Positions 38,670 through 47,720 are shown, numbered from the stretch's first letter. The stretch is DNA of 64,000 nucleotides from Thiomonas arsenitoxydans (GCF_000253115.1 NC_014145.1:496001-560000); one strand, 5' to 3'. Translations and numbers: made by a program. The notes: generated by a model not told the origin, from the sequence alone.

Positions 38670-40202
38670 TCATCGCGCAGCCTTCCAGCGTCGCGCGATG
38701 GCATTGACGTCCAGAGGCGCGTTGGTGTCGACCGTGATGCAGACAAGATCTTCGTCCGGGCTCAGTGCATCGTGGTCGCGGAGTTGCCGTTCGAGCACGG
38801 CGAGATCGGCTTCCGAGGCATCGTCGCGGCGGGTGCTGCGAGCCTGCACGCGCTGGCGCAGCACGGCGGGGTCGGCATGACAGTGCAGGATCGTGAACGG
38901 CACGCCTTTGCGGTCTGCCAGGCGGCAAAACGCGTCGCGCTCGCGCGCCCGCAGGAACGCGGCATCGACGATCACCGGGTAGCCGGCATCGAGCACGGCC
39001 GCGGCCGATTCACGCAGGCGCGTATAGGTGCGCCGCGTCGCTGCCGGGGCATAGATGTCATGCGCCACCGGCGCAGACGCGTCGAGCGGGTGCAGGCCGA
39101 AAAGCCGCTTGCGCTCGACGTCCGAACGCAGGCGAATCGCTCCCGCAACCTCCAGCACTCGCTGCGCCACATGGCTTTTGCCCGATCCCGACAGGCCGTG
39201 GGTGATGAGCAGGCGCGCATCACCCGCCGCGGCCAGCCGCCGCGCTGTGCCGACATAATCCGGCCCGGCGCTGGCCAGACCCTCGGCGCGGCGCAACCCC
39301 GTCACCAGCGCCCGCACCAGCGCCCGATAGACGGCGTAGTAGCGCAGCACAGCCACGCCGGCATGGTCGCCGGTGGCTTCGAGCCAGCGGTCGAGAAAGC
39401 GCCACGCCAGGTCGCTGCGTCCGTGCGCGGTCAGGTCCATGGTCAGGAAGGCGATGTCGCTCTGCACGTCGATCCAGCGCAGGCCGGGGTCGAACTCGAC
39501 GCAGTCGAACGCCGTGACCCCATCGCCGAGGGTGACCAGGTTGTCCAGGTGCAGATCGCCATGGCCTTCGCGCACCCAGCCCCGGCACTTGCGGGCCACG
39601 AAGCGTGCTCGAAGACGCCGACCCTGCGCCGCGCACCAGTCGTGCAGGTCGGCCACCGTGCGGGCGCCGACCTGCGCTTGCAGCCCCCCCAGGACTTTCG
39701 ACGTGGCGGCAAGAATCGCCGCCGGAGCGCCGTAGGGCGTCTCGCCTGCGGCTGCGGGCGCGGCGGCGTGAAATGCGGCCAGCCGCGCCGCCAGCCGATC
39801 AATGGCGGTGGTGGCGAGACTCCCGGCCGCCAGCCTCTCGCTCAAGAGCGCACCCGCGGCGAACTGCTCCATACGCAGCGCGTATTCGATGGGCTTGCCG
39901 TCGCCGCCCAGGCGTGGAGCCGTCGCACTGCCATAGATCGGCACTACGTCCAGGTAGATCGCGGGGGCGAGTCGGCGGTTCAGCCGCAGTTCTTCCTCGC
40001 AGCCATGGCGCCGCGCCTCGAGTGCACTGAAGTCGAGAAAACCGAGACGAACGGGTTTCTTGACTTTCCAGGCAAACTCGCCATCGAGCAGCACCCAGGA
40101 GATATGCGTCTCGACGCGCCTCACCGGTCGGCCGGTGGCTGTCTGCAACATTTGCTGCAGGCCGTCGATCAGCGCGGCGGCTGGGCTAGGCGGCACGGAC
40201 AT
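38670..40202 (-). CDS. Two-domain aminoglycoside-phosphotransferase-like/AAA kinase protein
   Basis: A 510-residue protein. Residues about 20-330 form an APH-like kinase domain (HISWVLLDGEFAWKVKKPVR, catalytic GHGDLHLDNLV, FDCVEFDPGLRWID). Residues about 335-510 form a P-loop kinase with Walker A HGLSGSGKSHVAQ. Such fused proteins are common in proteobacteria and are annotated as bifunctional phosphotransferase/ATP-binding; the substrate is unknown and drug resistance should not be assumed. The start MSVPPSP is chosen because the upstream extension is low-complexity. Confidence 0.85.
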   Translation of the reverse strand: MSVPPSPAAALIDGLQQMLQTATGRPVRRVETHISWVLLDGEFAWKVKKPVRLGFLDFSALEARRHGCEEELRLNRRLAPAIYLDVVPIYGSATAPRLGGDGKPIEYALRMEQFAAGALLSERLAAGSLATTAIDRLAARLAAFHAAAPAAAGETPYGAPAAILAATSKVLGGLQAQVGARTVADLHDWCAAQGRRLRARFVARKCRGWVREGHGDLHLDNLVTLGDGVTAFDCVEFDPGLRWIDVQSDIAFLTMDLTAHGRSDLAWRFLDRWLEATGDHAGVAVLRYYAVYRALVRALVTGLRRAEGLASAGPDYVGTARRLAAAGDARLLITHGLSGSGKSHVAQRVLEVAGAIRLRSDVERKRLFGLHPLDASAPVAHDIYAPAATRRTYTRLRESAAAVLDAGYPVIVDAAFLRARERDAFCRLADRKGVPFTILHCHADPAVLRQRVQARSTRRDDASEADLAVLERQLRDHDALSPDEDLVCITVDTNAPLDVNAIARRWKAAR

Positions 40203-40512
40203 GGTGCGTTGATTCGCCTTGTCTGCCAAGCGACCCGCGCTGGGCCTGCGGCTCGGCGGCCCAAGCGCGATCCAAACCATCGGTCTTGCCCCGCATGACC
40301 ACGCCGCGCGCCCAGCAGCCGACGAGCCGCTGGCTGGTGCAAACATGGCCCGGCATCGGAAGGGGGTTGTGCTGACTCATTGCGGCTCTCGGCATGGGAA
40401 ACGTCATTCCATTATCGACGCGCAACGGCGCTTCGCGACTGGATCGACTGCAATGTCATCATGGTCTGGCATGCTGCACGCCTAGTGGGCAAAACAGCAC
40501 AAACCATTCGAC
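40203..40512. other. Divergent intergenic region
   Basis: About 310 bases between two divergent genes. It should hold both promoters. I found no convincing -35/-10 pair, no Mg2+-sensing leader with a small peptide and no terminator hairpin. The sequence just before the ATPase start has no clear Shine-Dalgarno. Confidence 0.4.
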
Positions 40513-43032
40513 ATGACCTCGACCGATCAAGCCTCCTTGGGCCAGGGATTGAGCAGCGCTGAGGCGGCCGCTCGGCTCAATCAGTTCGGGCCGAACCAGA
40601 TCCGGCCGAAGCGGCAGCGCCTGGTCATTCTGGAATTCCTGGCGCGTTTGCGCAACCCGCTCGTCCTGATTCTGCTGGCGGCCAGCGGCATTTCCGCGGT
40701 GACCGGCGATGCCACCGGGGCCTGTGTCATCGGACTCATCGTGCTGGCGAGCGTGACGCTCGATTTTTTCCAGGAACATCGCGCCGGACAGGCGGCGCAG
40801 CGTCTGGCCGCACAGGTCGAGGTCGTCGCCACCGTGCTGCGTGACGGCACGCCGTGCGAGGTTGCGCTGAGCCGGCTGGTTCCCGGAGATGTCGTCCTTC
40901 TTTCTGCGGGCAGACTGGTGCCGGCGGACGGCATGGCGCTGGAGGCCGATGACTTCTTCGTCAACCAGGCCCAACTCACCGGCGAGCCCTATCCGGTGGA
41001 AAAGCGCCTGGGCCCGACGCTCCAAGCACACACCTGGGACGCCGATGCGCCCAACGCCGTGTTCATGGGCAGTTCCGTGGTGAGCGGCTCGGCGCGCGTG
41101 CTCATCCTGCGTACCGGGCCGCTGACCGCACTGGGACAGATTGCCACGTCCCTGGAAAAACAGCCGCCGGCAACCGCGTTCGAGCGGGGCACGCGCCAGT
41201 TCGGCCTGCTGATCATGCGCCTGACCTTTGGAATGGTGCTGTTCGTGCTGCTGGTCAACATCGCCCTGCATCGTCCGCTGCTGGAATCCTTCCTGTTCGC
41301 CGTGGCCCTGGCGGTGGGACTCACCCCCGAACTCCTGCCCATGATCGTGTCGGTGACGCTGGCGCGCGGCGCTTTGCGCATGGCGGACAAGAAGGTGATC
41401 GTCAAGCGCCTGTCGGCTATGCAGGACATGGGGTCGATGGACGTGCTGTGCACCGACAAGACCGGCACCCTGACTGAGGCGAAAATCCGCTTGGAGCGCC
41501 ACATCGATGCGCAGAGCCGCGACAGCGCGCATGTGCTGGAACTGGCCTATCTCAACAGCCATTTCGAGAGCGGCCTGAAAAGCCCGCTCGACGACGCCAT
41601 CCTGCAGCACGACGAGATCGACGCCTCCGGCTGGAACAAGCTCGACGAAGTGCCGTTCGATTTCGAACGGCGGCGCGTTTCCGTCCTGGTGGAAAGACAG
41701 GGCAGACGTCTTCTGGTGGTGAAAGGCGCGCCGGAAGACATTCTCGGCCTGTGCACCCGATATGAGCAGGAAGACGGCTCTGCAGCGCCGCTTGACGGAG
41801 CAGCCCGCGCGTGCATCACCGCGCTTTTCGACAGCCTGGGCGAGGAGGGATTGCGCGTGCTGGCCATCGCCTGGCGCGACATGCCGCCTGACCATCCGCA
41901 TGCGGTGGTCACGGACGAGTCGGCGCTCATCTTCGCAGGTTTTGCGGCGTTTCTCGATCCGCCAAAGGCGAGCGCCGGGGAGGCGCTGGCCGCGATGGCG
42001 GCCAGCGGCGTCGCCGTGAAAATCGTCACCGGCGACAACGAACGGGTCACGCGCCATATCTGTATGCAATTGGGCGTGCCCATCCACGGCGTGCTGACCG
42101 GCAAGGAGATCGCGGCCATGAATGACGACGCGCTGCGCGCGCGTGTGGCCGACGTCAATCTCTTCTGCCGCGCCAATCCGGCGCAGAAAAACCGCATCCT
42201 GCTGGCATTGAAGGCGCGCGGCCACGTCGTCGGCTATTTGGGCGATGGCATCAACGATGCGCCCTCGCTGCATTCGGCCGATATCGGGATCTCGGTGGAC
42301 AGTGCGGTAGACGTGGCCAAGCAGGCCGCTGCCATGATCCTGCTGGAAAACGACCTCGGCGTCTTGCATGCCGGCATTCTCGAAGGTCGTCGCACCTTCG
42401 GCAATGTGATGAAGTACATCATGATGGCCACTAGCTCCAACTTCGGCAATATGTTCAGCATGGCTGCAGCGGCGCTCATCCTGCCTTTTCTTCCCATGCT
42501 GCCGCTGCAGATTCTGCTCAACAACCTGCTCTACGACTTTTCAGAACTGCCGCTGCCGCTGGACAACGTGGATGAAGAGGATCTGGTGCGTCCGCGGCGC
42601 TGGGACATGACCTTCATCCGCAACTTCATGCTGACCATTGGCCCCATCAGCTCGCTGTTCGACTTGCTGACTTTTTACTTGCTGATGACATTGCTCAAGG
42701 CCGACGAGACCCTGTTCCACACCGGCTGGTTCGTCGAGTCCATCGCCACCCAGGTACTGGTGATCTTCGTCATCCGCACCCGCCGCAATCCGCTGCGCAG
42801 CCATCCGCACCCCTGGCTCACTTGGCTGTCGCTCGGCGTGGTCGCATTGGCGATGCTGCTTCCGTTCTCGCCGGTCGCCAGCGGCCTGGGATTCGTGCCG
42901 CTGCCGCTGGAGTTCTTCGGCCTTCTGGCCGTGTTGCTCGCGGTCTATCTGTCTCTGGTGGAATTGGGCAAGCGCTGGTTCTACAGAAGATATGCCGCAC
43001 CCGCGGCAAATCAGTCTGCGGAGCGGCATTAG
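40513..43032 (+). CDS. mgtA: Magnesium-translocating P-type ATPase
   Basis: P3B-type ATPase of 839 residues that imports Mg2+ across the inner membrane. Actuator motif LTGEPYPVEK, phosphorylated Asp in CTDKTGTLTE, nucleotide domain with KGAPEDIL, hinge GDGINDAPSLHSADIGIS, and ten membrane segments with GLTPELLPMIV in segment 4 and NLLYDFSELPLPLDNVDEED in the C-terminal part. These agree with MgtA/MgtB rather than with a Ca2+ or heavy-metal pump. Length is slightly below the usual 890-900 because the N-terminus is short. Confidence 0.93.
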   Translation: MTSTDQASLGQGLSSAEAAARLNQFGPNQIRPKRQRLVILEFLARLRNPLVLILLAASGISAVTGDATGACVIGLIVLASVTLDFFQEHRAGQAAQRLAAQVEVVATVLRDGTPCEVALSRLVPGDVVLLSAGRLVPADGMALEADDFFVNQAQLTGEPYPVEKRLGPTLQAHTWDADAPNAVFMGSSVVSGSARVLILRTGPLTALGQIATSLEKQPPATAFERGTRQFGLLIMRLTFGMVLFVLLVNIALHRPLLESFLFAVALAVGLTPELLPMIVSVTLARGALRMADKKVIVKRLSAMQDMGSMDVLCTDKTGTLTEAKIRLERHIDAQSRDSAHVLELAYLNSHFESGLKSPLDDAILQHDEIDASGWNKLDEVPFDFERRRVSVLVERQGRRLLVVKGAPEDILGLCTRYEQEDGSAAPLDGAARACITALFDSLGEEGLRVLAIAWRDMPPDHPHAVVTDESALIFAGFAAFLDPPKASAGEALAAMAASGVAVKIVTGDNERVTRHICMQLGVPIHGVLTGKEIAAMNDDALRARVADVNLFCRANPAQKNRILLALKARGHVVGYLGDGINDAPSLHSADIGISVDSAVDVAKQAAAMILLENDLGVLHAGILEGRRTFGNVMKYIMMATSSNFGNMFSMAAAALILPFLPMLPLQILLNNLLYDFSELPLPLDNVDEEDLVRPRRWDMTFIRNFMLTIGPISSLFDLLTFYLLMTLLKADETLFHTGWFVESIATQVLVIFVIRTRRNPLRSHPHPWLTWLSLGVVALAMLLPFSPVASGLGFVPLPLEFFGLLAVLLAVYLSLVELGKRWFYRRYAAPAANQSAERH

Positions 43033-43041
43033 AGGCGTCGA

Positions 43042-43060
43042 ACTGCCGCTCTGCGGCAGT
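43042..43060 (+). terminator. Hairpin after mgtA
   Basis: ACTGCCGC (43042-43049), loop TCT, GCGGCAGT (43053-43060), nine bases after the mgtA stop. There is no T-run, so it would be a weak or factor-dependent terminator. Confidence 0.45.
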
Positions 43061-43095
43061 CTATCGACTCGTAATCCCAACGCAGTTCGCGCACA

Positions 43096-43347
43096 TTAGT
43101 GTGCGTTCGCCTGACGCGTCAGTACTTCGAGGCGGGCGATGACGACGGCCAAGCCGTCGGATGCGGGGAGGGTCTGCGACGGATTCGCCGCGAACTGTGC
43201 GTCCGACTGGGCCTGCCGCACCTTGGCAGCCTGAACGAGTGAGTCCCAGTCGGTCTGTGGGTCGTAGTCATCGCGGCTGGACTGCGCTTCAATTGCTTGG
43301 ATTTCGGCCCAAGTTTTGCCGATCAGGTTCGGGTTGTCTTGTTGCAT
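43096..43347 (-). CDS. Small hypothetical protein
   Basis: An 83-residue soluble, mildly acidic protein beginning MQQDNPNLIGKTWAEIQAIE and containing DDYDPQTDWDSLVQAAKVRQ. No family recognised. Codon use resembles real genes and the frame is open well beyond chance expectation for the strand, but no Shine-Dalgarno is seen. It is convergent with mgtA. Confidence 0.45.
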   Translation of the reverse strand: MQQDNPNLIGKTWAEIQAIEAQSSRDDYDPQTDWDSLVQAAKVRQAQSDAQFAANPSQTLPASDGLAVVIARLEVLTRQANAH

Positions 43348-43904
43348 GGGGTTCAGGATTCGTTCTTTCGTATCAGCATCGCATGAAAAGTTTGTACTGC
43401 AACCCTTCAACTCCGCCAACCCCGTCCGGGCTTCGCCGAGGGCAGGACACTTTGGAATCTGTGAGACTGGGTCGCGGAATCCGCGGTGCGACCCACAGCC
43501 TCACTGGGAGGGCGGCCAACACCCGCGTCAACGATCTGGACGCAGCAGGCCATATCAGCTTGACGATGGATCCCCACGGCGGCGTCTTTGTTCCTTAACC
43601 AGTCGTGAGTGGTGCCGCCGATGCACTGCTTGCCGGGTGGTGCGCCCTCAATCCTCAGGGTTCTGCGTCAGTTCGATCCGGAAAAGCGAACACGACTGGA
43701 CTGTTTGCAACTGGAGCCGCACCACGACAGGACCGCTTGAACGTCTAATCGGGCTGCGCGCCCATGCATCGTCCAACCCCGAAATCAAGATGATCCTCCT
43801 CTTGCGGCCGCATCAAACAGTAACGAAGGAACTGGGCAAGCAAGTCGAGCACGCGATCCGTGTGATGGTCTTCAACCGACTGTGCGACGCAGAGTGCGTA
43901 TTTC
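43348..43904. other. 557 bases without a recognisable gene
   Basis: Several frames are open on the + strand (43161-43598 and 43316-43915) but their sequences show no family pattern. GRAANTRVNDLDAAGHISLT near 43500-43570 may be a relic of a coding sequence. The right edge meets an IS21-type end. Confidence 0.45.
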
Positions 43905-43993
43905 GGCGAACGTGACCGACGATTTCGGTCGAACGTGGCCGGTCATGCAGCATGAGGTGTTGCGCGCTAACAGTTTAGGTTGGTCGGTCACGA

Positions 43994-44161
43994 TTAGTCG
44001 GCTTTTTCCTCCATTTTGGGCGGTTTCGGAGCCTGGCGCAACGAGTCGCCGGTCAGGGTGAAGCGGTGGTGCTGCTGCATGAAACGGTCGAGGATAGCGT
44101 CGGCGATGGTGACGTCACCGATCCAGGCATGCCAGTGCTCGATGGGCAATTGGCTGTGTTG
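43994..44161 (-). pseudogene. 3' remnant of istB
   Basis: About 55 codons with IEHWHAWIGDVTIADAILDR then FMQQHHRFTLTGDSLR and a tail ending KMEEKAD before TAA at 43994-43996. This is the C-terminus of an IstB ATPase. Everything before QHSQLP is missing because the next IS end begins there. It differs clearly from the IstB at 17797, so it comes from another IS21 type. Confidence 0.75.
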
Positions 44162-44269
44162 ACGCCGACCGAAAATTGACCCACCTACAGTGATAGTGCC
44201 GATCCAAATTTGACCCGGGTGTTCAACCTACCCTGCCTTTTTTTGAGCAGGGGAGAAGGAGTGATCACC

Positions 44270-44446
44270 ATGGCCATGATTGGCAAAGTCAAGCGGATGT
44301 ATTTTCGCGAGAAGAAGTCTGTTCGGGAGATCGTGCGGCTGACGAGTTTGTCGCGCACCACGGTGCGCAAGTGGCTCAAGACGCCGGTGCTGGAAGAGCC
44401 CAGATACCGGCGCAGCGATGAGGCGGGCAAGCTCACTGGGAATTGA
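44270..44446 (+). pseudogene. 5' remnant of istA
   Basis: Begins MAMIGKVKRMYFREKKSVRE with the helix-turn-helix IVRLTSLSRTTVRKWLKTPV and ends after about 55 codons near EAGKLTG. AAGGAG stands 8 bases before the ATG. Its N-terminus is similar to, but distinct from, the IstA of the complete element. It is cut about 100 bases from tRNA-Arg. Confidence 0.8.
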
Positions 44447-44482
44447 GTGGGAATGCGTTCCCACAAACGGGCGTTTTTGGGA

Positions 44483-44510
44483 CAAAAAAGCCCACGGCGT
44501 TAGTGTGGGC
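44483..44510 (-). terminator. Rho-independent terminator of tRNA-Arg
   Basis: On the minus strand GCCCAC, a loop, GTGGGC and TTTTTT form a classical terminator about 36 bases after the tRNA 3' end. Confidence 0.8.
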
Positions 44511-44545
44511 CTGTTCTATAAGTTCCTGTTTTTCTTTTGTTTTCT

Positions 44546-44621
44546 TGGTGCGCCCGGCTGGGATCGAACCAGCGGCCCTTGGCTTCGGAGGCCAATACTC
44601 TATCCACTGAGCTACGGGCGC
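44546..44621 (-). tRNA. tRNA-Arg (anticodon CCG)
   Basis: The minus strand folds into a full cloverleaf: acceptor GCGCCCG/CGGGCGC, D-arm GCTC...GAGT with AGTGGATA loop, anticodon stem TTGGC/GCCAA with loop CTCCGAA (anticodon CCG), T-arm GCTGG TTCGATC CCAGC, discriminator A, and an encoded CCA (44546-44548). It reads CGG codons, which are frequent in this GC-rich genome. Confidence 0.95.
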
Positions 44622-44925
44622 AGACGGAAGGTGCGTTGTGACTTCCGTACAACGCAACATCTTAACCTGATCGGGGGCTGTTGCGGCCGTAATGTCAGGA
44701 GGGCTTCTGCTTTGGCTGCCCGCAGATTTGACTTGAATTTGACTTGAGGTTCGGTCGACAGGGGGCGACGGTATGTCGCACTACAGAATGTTTCTGAATA
44801 TGATGCGAATCAAATTCAGGATCTCTGGCGGGCGGTGTTGGGGTTGACCCCGTCGAGGGATCGTGAGCAACGCATATCATGTCGTCTGCAATTTTTCAGA
44901 TTTCCACTTTTTACACTCGACCGCT

Positions 44926-45558
44926 ATGAGCGCACCGCACTCGAATTCCCATTCCGCTTCTTCCAGTTCCGACGATGTGTCTGATCTGCCTTTTGCGCCG
45001 ACTCTGCGCAAGATTCTGATGGTGATGGGCGTCGGCTTCATTGTTCCTATCGTCTTGTTGCTGTTGATTGCGTTTTACATCGGCAGCAGCAGCCAGCCAC
45101 CGGCGGGTTCGGAGGCGCTGGCGACGGCTGAGGTGGATGCTCGGGTTGCTCCGGTGGGCTCTGCCGCAGTCGCGGCCAGCAGTCAGGCTGCGGCACAGCA
45201 GAATGCGGCCTCGATGACGACAGCCGCTGCGGCGCCTGCGGCTTCTGCTGCAGCGACAACGCCGACGGGCTCAAGCAGCGGTGCCGCGGTGCCGGTTGCG
45301 GCGACCAAGGTGGACGGCAAGGGCTTGTACGAATCCACCTGTATCGCTTGCCACGGTGCGGGTGTGGCGGGCGCACCCAAGGTGGGCGACAAGGCAGCCT
45401 GGGCACCGATCATTGCACAGGGCGACGCGGTGCTGTACGACCGTGCGATTCATGGTTATACGGGCAAGCTCGGTGTGATGCCGCCCAAGGGCGGTTCTTC
45501 GGCAAGCGATGATGATGTGAAGGCCGCTGTGGACTATATGGTGGCTCAGTCGAAGTAA
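44926..45558 (+). CDS. Membrane-anchored cytochrome c (class I, c5-like)
   Basis: A 210-residue protein with one N-terminal membrane segment (about 30-52), a long Ala/Ser/Thr-rich linker (about 60-125) and a C-terminal cytochrome c domain with heme motif CIACH (Cys139, Cys142, His143) and a probable axial Met in GVMPPKGG. This layout suits an electron shuttle tethered to the inner membrane and reaching across the periplasm. The start MSAPHSN is chosen because it precedes the membrane segment; no clear Shine-Dalgarno is present. It is divergent from tRNA-Arg and has its own terminator. Confidence 0.9.
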   Translation: MSAPHSNSHSASSSSDDVSDLPFAPTLRKILMVMGVGFIVPIVLLLLIAFYIGSSSQPPAGSEALATAEVDARVAPVGSAAVAASSQAAAQQNAASMTTAAAAPAASAAATTPTGSSSGAAVPVAATKVDGKGLYESTCIACHGAGVAGAPKVGDKAAWAPIIAQGDAVLYDRAIHGYTGKLGVMPPKGGSSASDDDVKAAVDYMVAQSK

Positions 45559-45590
45559 GTGTCGAAGGGGGTGCTCCCCGCTTTCGTAGT

Positions 45591-45626
45591 GACAAAAAAA
45601 CCCCGCGATCTGCGGGCTTTTTTGTC
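45591..45626. terminator. Bidirectional terminator
   Basis: Stem CCCGC/GCGGG with A-run on the left (AAAAAAA) and T-run on the right (TTTTTT), between the convergent cytochrome gene and the hypothetical gene at 45634. It works in both directions. Confidence 0.85.
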
Positions 45627-45633
45627 GCCAACT

Positions 45634-46203
45634 TTAGGGGGGATCGGGCCGGAAACCGAAGAACTCAGCAGGCGGCTCGGTGAAGTGGCCGATGGTCAGG
45701 GGGGCGGCGTTGGGCAGGCAGAGTTGTGTGCCCGGGGCATCGAGATGGTCGGCGAGCAGGGCCATGTCGGCGCTGTGCAGCAGGCCGGGGCCGAGGTCGG
45801 TGCGCAGCCACACCTGACCCTGATCATCCAGCCAGAGGGATTCGACCTTGCAAGCCTGGTCGGTATGCGTGCTCCAAAGTGCGCCCGCTCTGGCATTGTG
45901 ATGCAGGCGGATGATCCACGGCGCGGCTTCCAGGCTGACATCGACCCGCTGCGGGCCGTTCTGGAAGTACCACGCACCGGTGGCATCGACGGTGTAGTTG
46001 CGGCCGATGAAAGCGGCTAGGCCCGCGTGCAGGACGGGGCCGGCGTCGGTTTTGTCCAGTCGCCCCTTTGCATCGCGAGGCCAGGTGGTGGGGCCAGCGT
46101 GATTGCGCATCCACCATTGACCGCGCTGGTCGAGGGCCAGCCAGCCGGTGCAGCGCGGCACGTTGGGCCAGCGTGACATGGCTTGGAGTACCGCGCTGTC
46201 CAT
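45634..46203 (-). CDS. Conserved hypothetical protein of betaproteobacteria
   Basis: A 189-residue soluble protein with no signal peptide, starting MDSAVLQAMSRWPNVPRCTG. It is rich in Trp (WLALDQRGQW, WYFQNGPQRVDV, WLDDQGQVWLRTDLGPG), with repeated beta-strand pattern. I have seen this type as a DUF family in Burkholderiales but cannot name it with certainty. It lies 3 bases after the hydrolase gene and is probably cotranscribed with it. Confidence 0.75.
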   Translation of the reverse strand: MDSAVLQAMSRWPNVPRCTGWLALDQRGQWWMRNHAGPTTWPRDAKGRLDKTDAGPVLHAGLAAFIGRNYTVDATGAWYFQNGPQRVDVSLEAAPWIIRLHHNARAGALWSTHTDQACKVESLWLDDQGQVWLRTDLGPGLLHSADMALLADHLDAPGTQLCLPNAAPLTIGHFTEPPAEFFGFRPDPP

Positions 46204-46206
46204 GGG

Positions 46207-47238
46207 TTAGTTTCCGTGTTGGAAGAAGTGCAGCAGACGCTGCGGCAGCCAGTCGAGATGCCCGGGCAGGCGGCCTTGAGCAAAGCCGACATGGCCGCCG
46301 TGGGCGGGCTGCTCAAGCCGCACCCAATCTGAGACGGCGCTGGCGACGGGTAGCACGGCGGCGGGCTGGAAGGGGTCGTTGCGCGCGTTGAGAATAAGGG
46401 TGGGGACGCGAAGCTCGCGCAGATGCGGTTTGCTGGAAGCGCGCTCCCAATAATCGGCCGCGTCCCGGAAGCCGTGGATGGGGGCGGTGAAGGCATCGTC
46501 GAACTCGCCCAGATTGCGCGCACGCCGCACGCGCTGCGGATCGGCGAGCCCGGGGTGACGCGCGATCATGCGCAGGGCCTTGGGCTTGAGGGTGCGCAGA
46601 AAAAGCCGGGTGTAGATCTGGTAACTCATGCCGGTGGCGATGGCGCGGCCTCCAGCGGCCAGATCGAGCGGGGCGCTGACGGCCGCCACGGCGCGCACCC
46701 GCTGGCTGGCGGCCGCGCCCTGCTCTTGCGCCCAGCGCAAGAGCGCATTGCCGCCCAGCGACACGCCGGCGGCGTACAAGGGCGCGCGCGGGCGGGTCTT
46801 GGTGAATCTCTGGAGTATCCAGTCGATCTCGGTGAAATCGCCGGAGTGATAGGCGCGTGGCGCGCCGTTGTCTTCGCCCGAGCAGCCCCGGAAGTGCGGC
46901 ACGGCGCATTGCCAGCCGACCTGGGCGCAAGCGGCGAGAATCGCCTGTGCGTAGTGGCTCTGCGACGAACCTTCTAGCCCGTGGAACAGCACCAGCAGGG
47001 GGGCGGAAGGGCCGAACGGGGCGTCCAGCCAGTCCACGTCGATGAAGTCGCCGTCCGGCGCCGTCCAGCGTTCGCGGCGCAACGCGGGGCGACGCGCGCC
47101 GGGACGTGAGATCAGTGCAGGCACCACCGTCTGCAACTGCCCGCCGGGCAGCCAAAGCGGTGCGATGTAGGGAGTTGCGGCCTTGGTCGAAGACACGGTG
47201 CGGGTAAGGAGGCCGAGCGGGACGCTATTCGTCGACAC
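46207..47238 (-). CDS. YheT-family alpha/beta hydrolase
   Basis: A 343-residue hydrolase with oxyanion region LFHGLEGSSQSHYAQ, nucleophile elbow AGVSLGGNALLRW, Asp in LNARNDPF and His in HGGHVGFAQG; PHFRGCSGEDN is the YheT-group mark. Substrate is not known; relatives act on short esters. The GTG at 47238 is chosen because upstream codons belong to the neighbouring gene in another frame and YheT proteins start close to here; a GTG at 47196 is an alternative. Confidence 0.88.
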   Translation of the reverse strand: MSTNSVPLGLLTRTVSSTKAATPYIAPLWLPGGQLQTVVPALISRPGARRPALRRERWTAPDGDFIDVDWLDAPFGPSAPLLVLFHGLEGSSQSHYAQAILAACAQVGWQCAVPHFRGCSGEDNGAPRAYHSGDFTEIDWILQRFTKTRPRAPLYAAGVSLGGNALLRWAQEQGAAASQRVRAVAAVSAPLDLAAGGRAIATGMSYQIYTRLFLRTLKPKALRMIARHPGLADPQRVRRARNLGEFDDAFTAPIHGFRDAADYWERASSKPHLRELRVPTLILNARNDPFQPAAVLPVASAVSDWVRLEQPAHGGHVGFAQGRLPGHLDWLPQRLLHFFQHGN

Positions 47239-47242
47239 CCTC

Positions 47243-47695
47243 TCAGTGCAGGACGTCGGTCGGCGCCATGGCGGCCAGCGGCGCCTGCGGCGCGCCGGGG
47301 CTGGCGTGGTGCAGCACGATGCGCCACCCGGCGGCGGTCTGCACGAACAGATTGGTGGCGAGCACGAAGCCCCATTGCGGCTGGCCGTCCACATCGAGCG
47401 GCACGCGTTCGACCACGCTGTGCGCGGCGCTGGTCATGCTGTGCCAACGGTGCTGTACCTCGGCATTGATCTGCAAGCCGCCGTTGACAAACAGTTGCGC
47501 GAAGCCCTCGCGTATCGCTGCCTGACCGTCCAGCCGTTGGCCGCCGGGATGAATGCAGCAGATCTCATCTTCTTCCGACCACAGGGCCATCAGCGCGTCG
47601 AGATTGCCGCTGGAAAGGGCCTCGTAGAACACGGCTTCGACATCATCGGGCGAGTTGGTCCAGGGGGTTTGGGGCGGGAGCTTGCGGCGCGGCAT
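47243..47695 (-). CDS. NTF2/SnoaL-like protein
   Basis: A 150-residue cone-fold protein: DDVEAVFYEALSSGNLDALM, ALWSEEDEICCIHPGG, and LVTN-like FVLATNLFVQTAAGWRIVLH ending HHASP. Such proteins in Burkholderiales are DUF4440/SnoaL-type with no proven reaction. The start MPRRKLPP lies between purU and the hydrolase gene; all three run the same way. Confidence 0.8.
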   Translation of the reverse strand: MPRRKLPPQTPWTNSPDDVEAVFYEALSSGNLDALMALWSEEDEICCIHPGGQRLDGQAAIREGFAQLFVNGGLQINAEVQHRWHSMTSAAHSVVERVPLDVDGQPQWGFVLATNLFVQTAAGWRIVLHHASPGAPQAPLAAMAPTDVLH

Positions 47696-47720
47696 GATGG
47701 GTCTCGGTCGTTGTGTCGGG

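Larger units (their letters stand above)
43905..44446. mobile_element. Two abutting IS21-family remnants
   Basis: From about 43905 the sequence has spaced repeats GCGAACGTGACCG and TCGAACGTGGCCGG typical of an IS21 end, then the 3' end of an istB gene on the minus strand (43994-44161). At about 44162 it passes directly into a different IS21 end with the repeats GCCGACCGAAAATTGACCC and GTGCCGATCCAAATTTGACC, followed by an istA start on the + strand that ends at 44446. The second pair of repeats resembles the ends of the complete IS21 at 17600. Confidence 0.75.

Noticed and set aside
38670..40202. Aminoglycoside resistance gene
   Set aside because: The APH-like fold is shared by many kinases of unknown substrate, and the fused P-loop kinase domain points away from drug resistance enzymes.
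38637..40298. 553-codon + strand frame opposite the phosphotransferase-like gene
   Set aside because: The minus-strand protein has clear kinase motifs; the + frame has none.
40459..42369. 636-codon minus frame over mgtA
   Set aside because: Antisense shadow; the P-type ATPase motifs are on the + strand.
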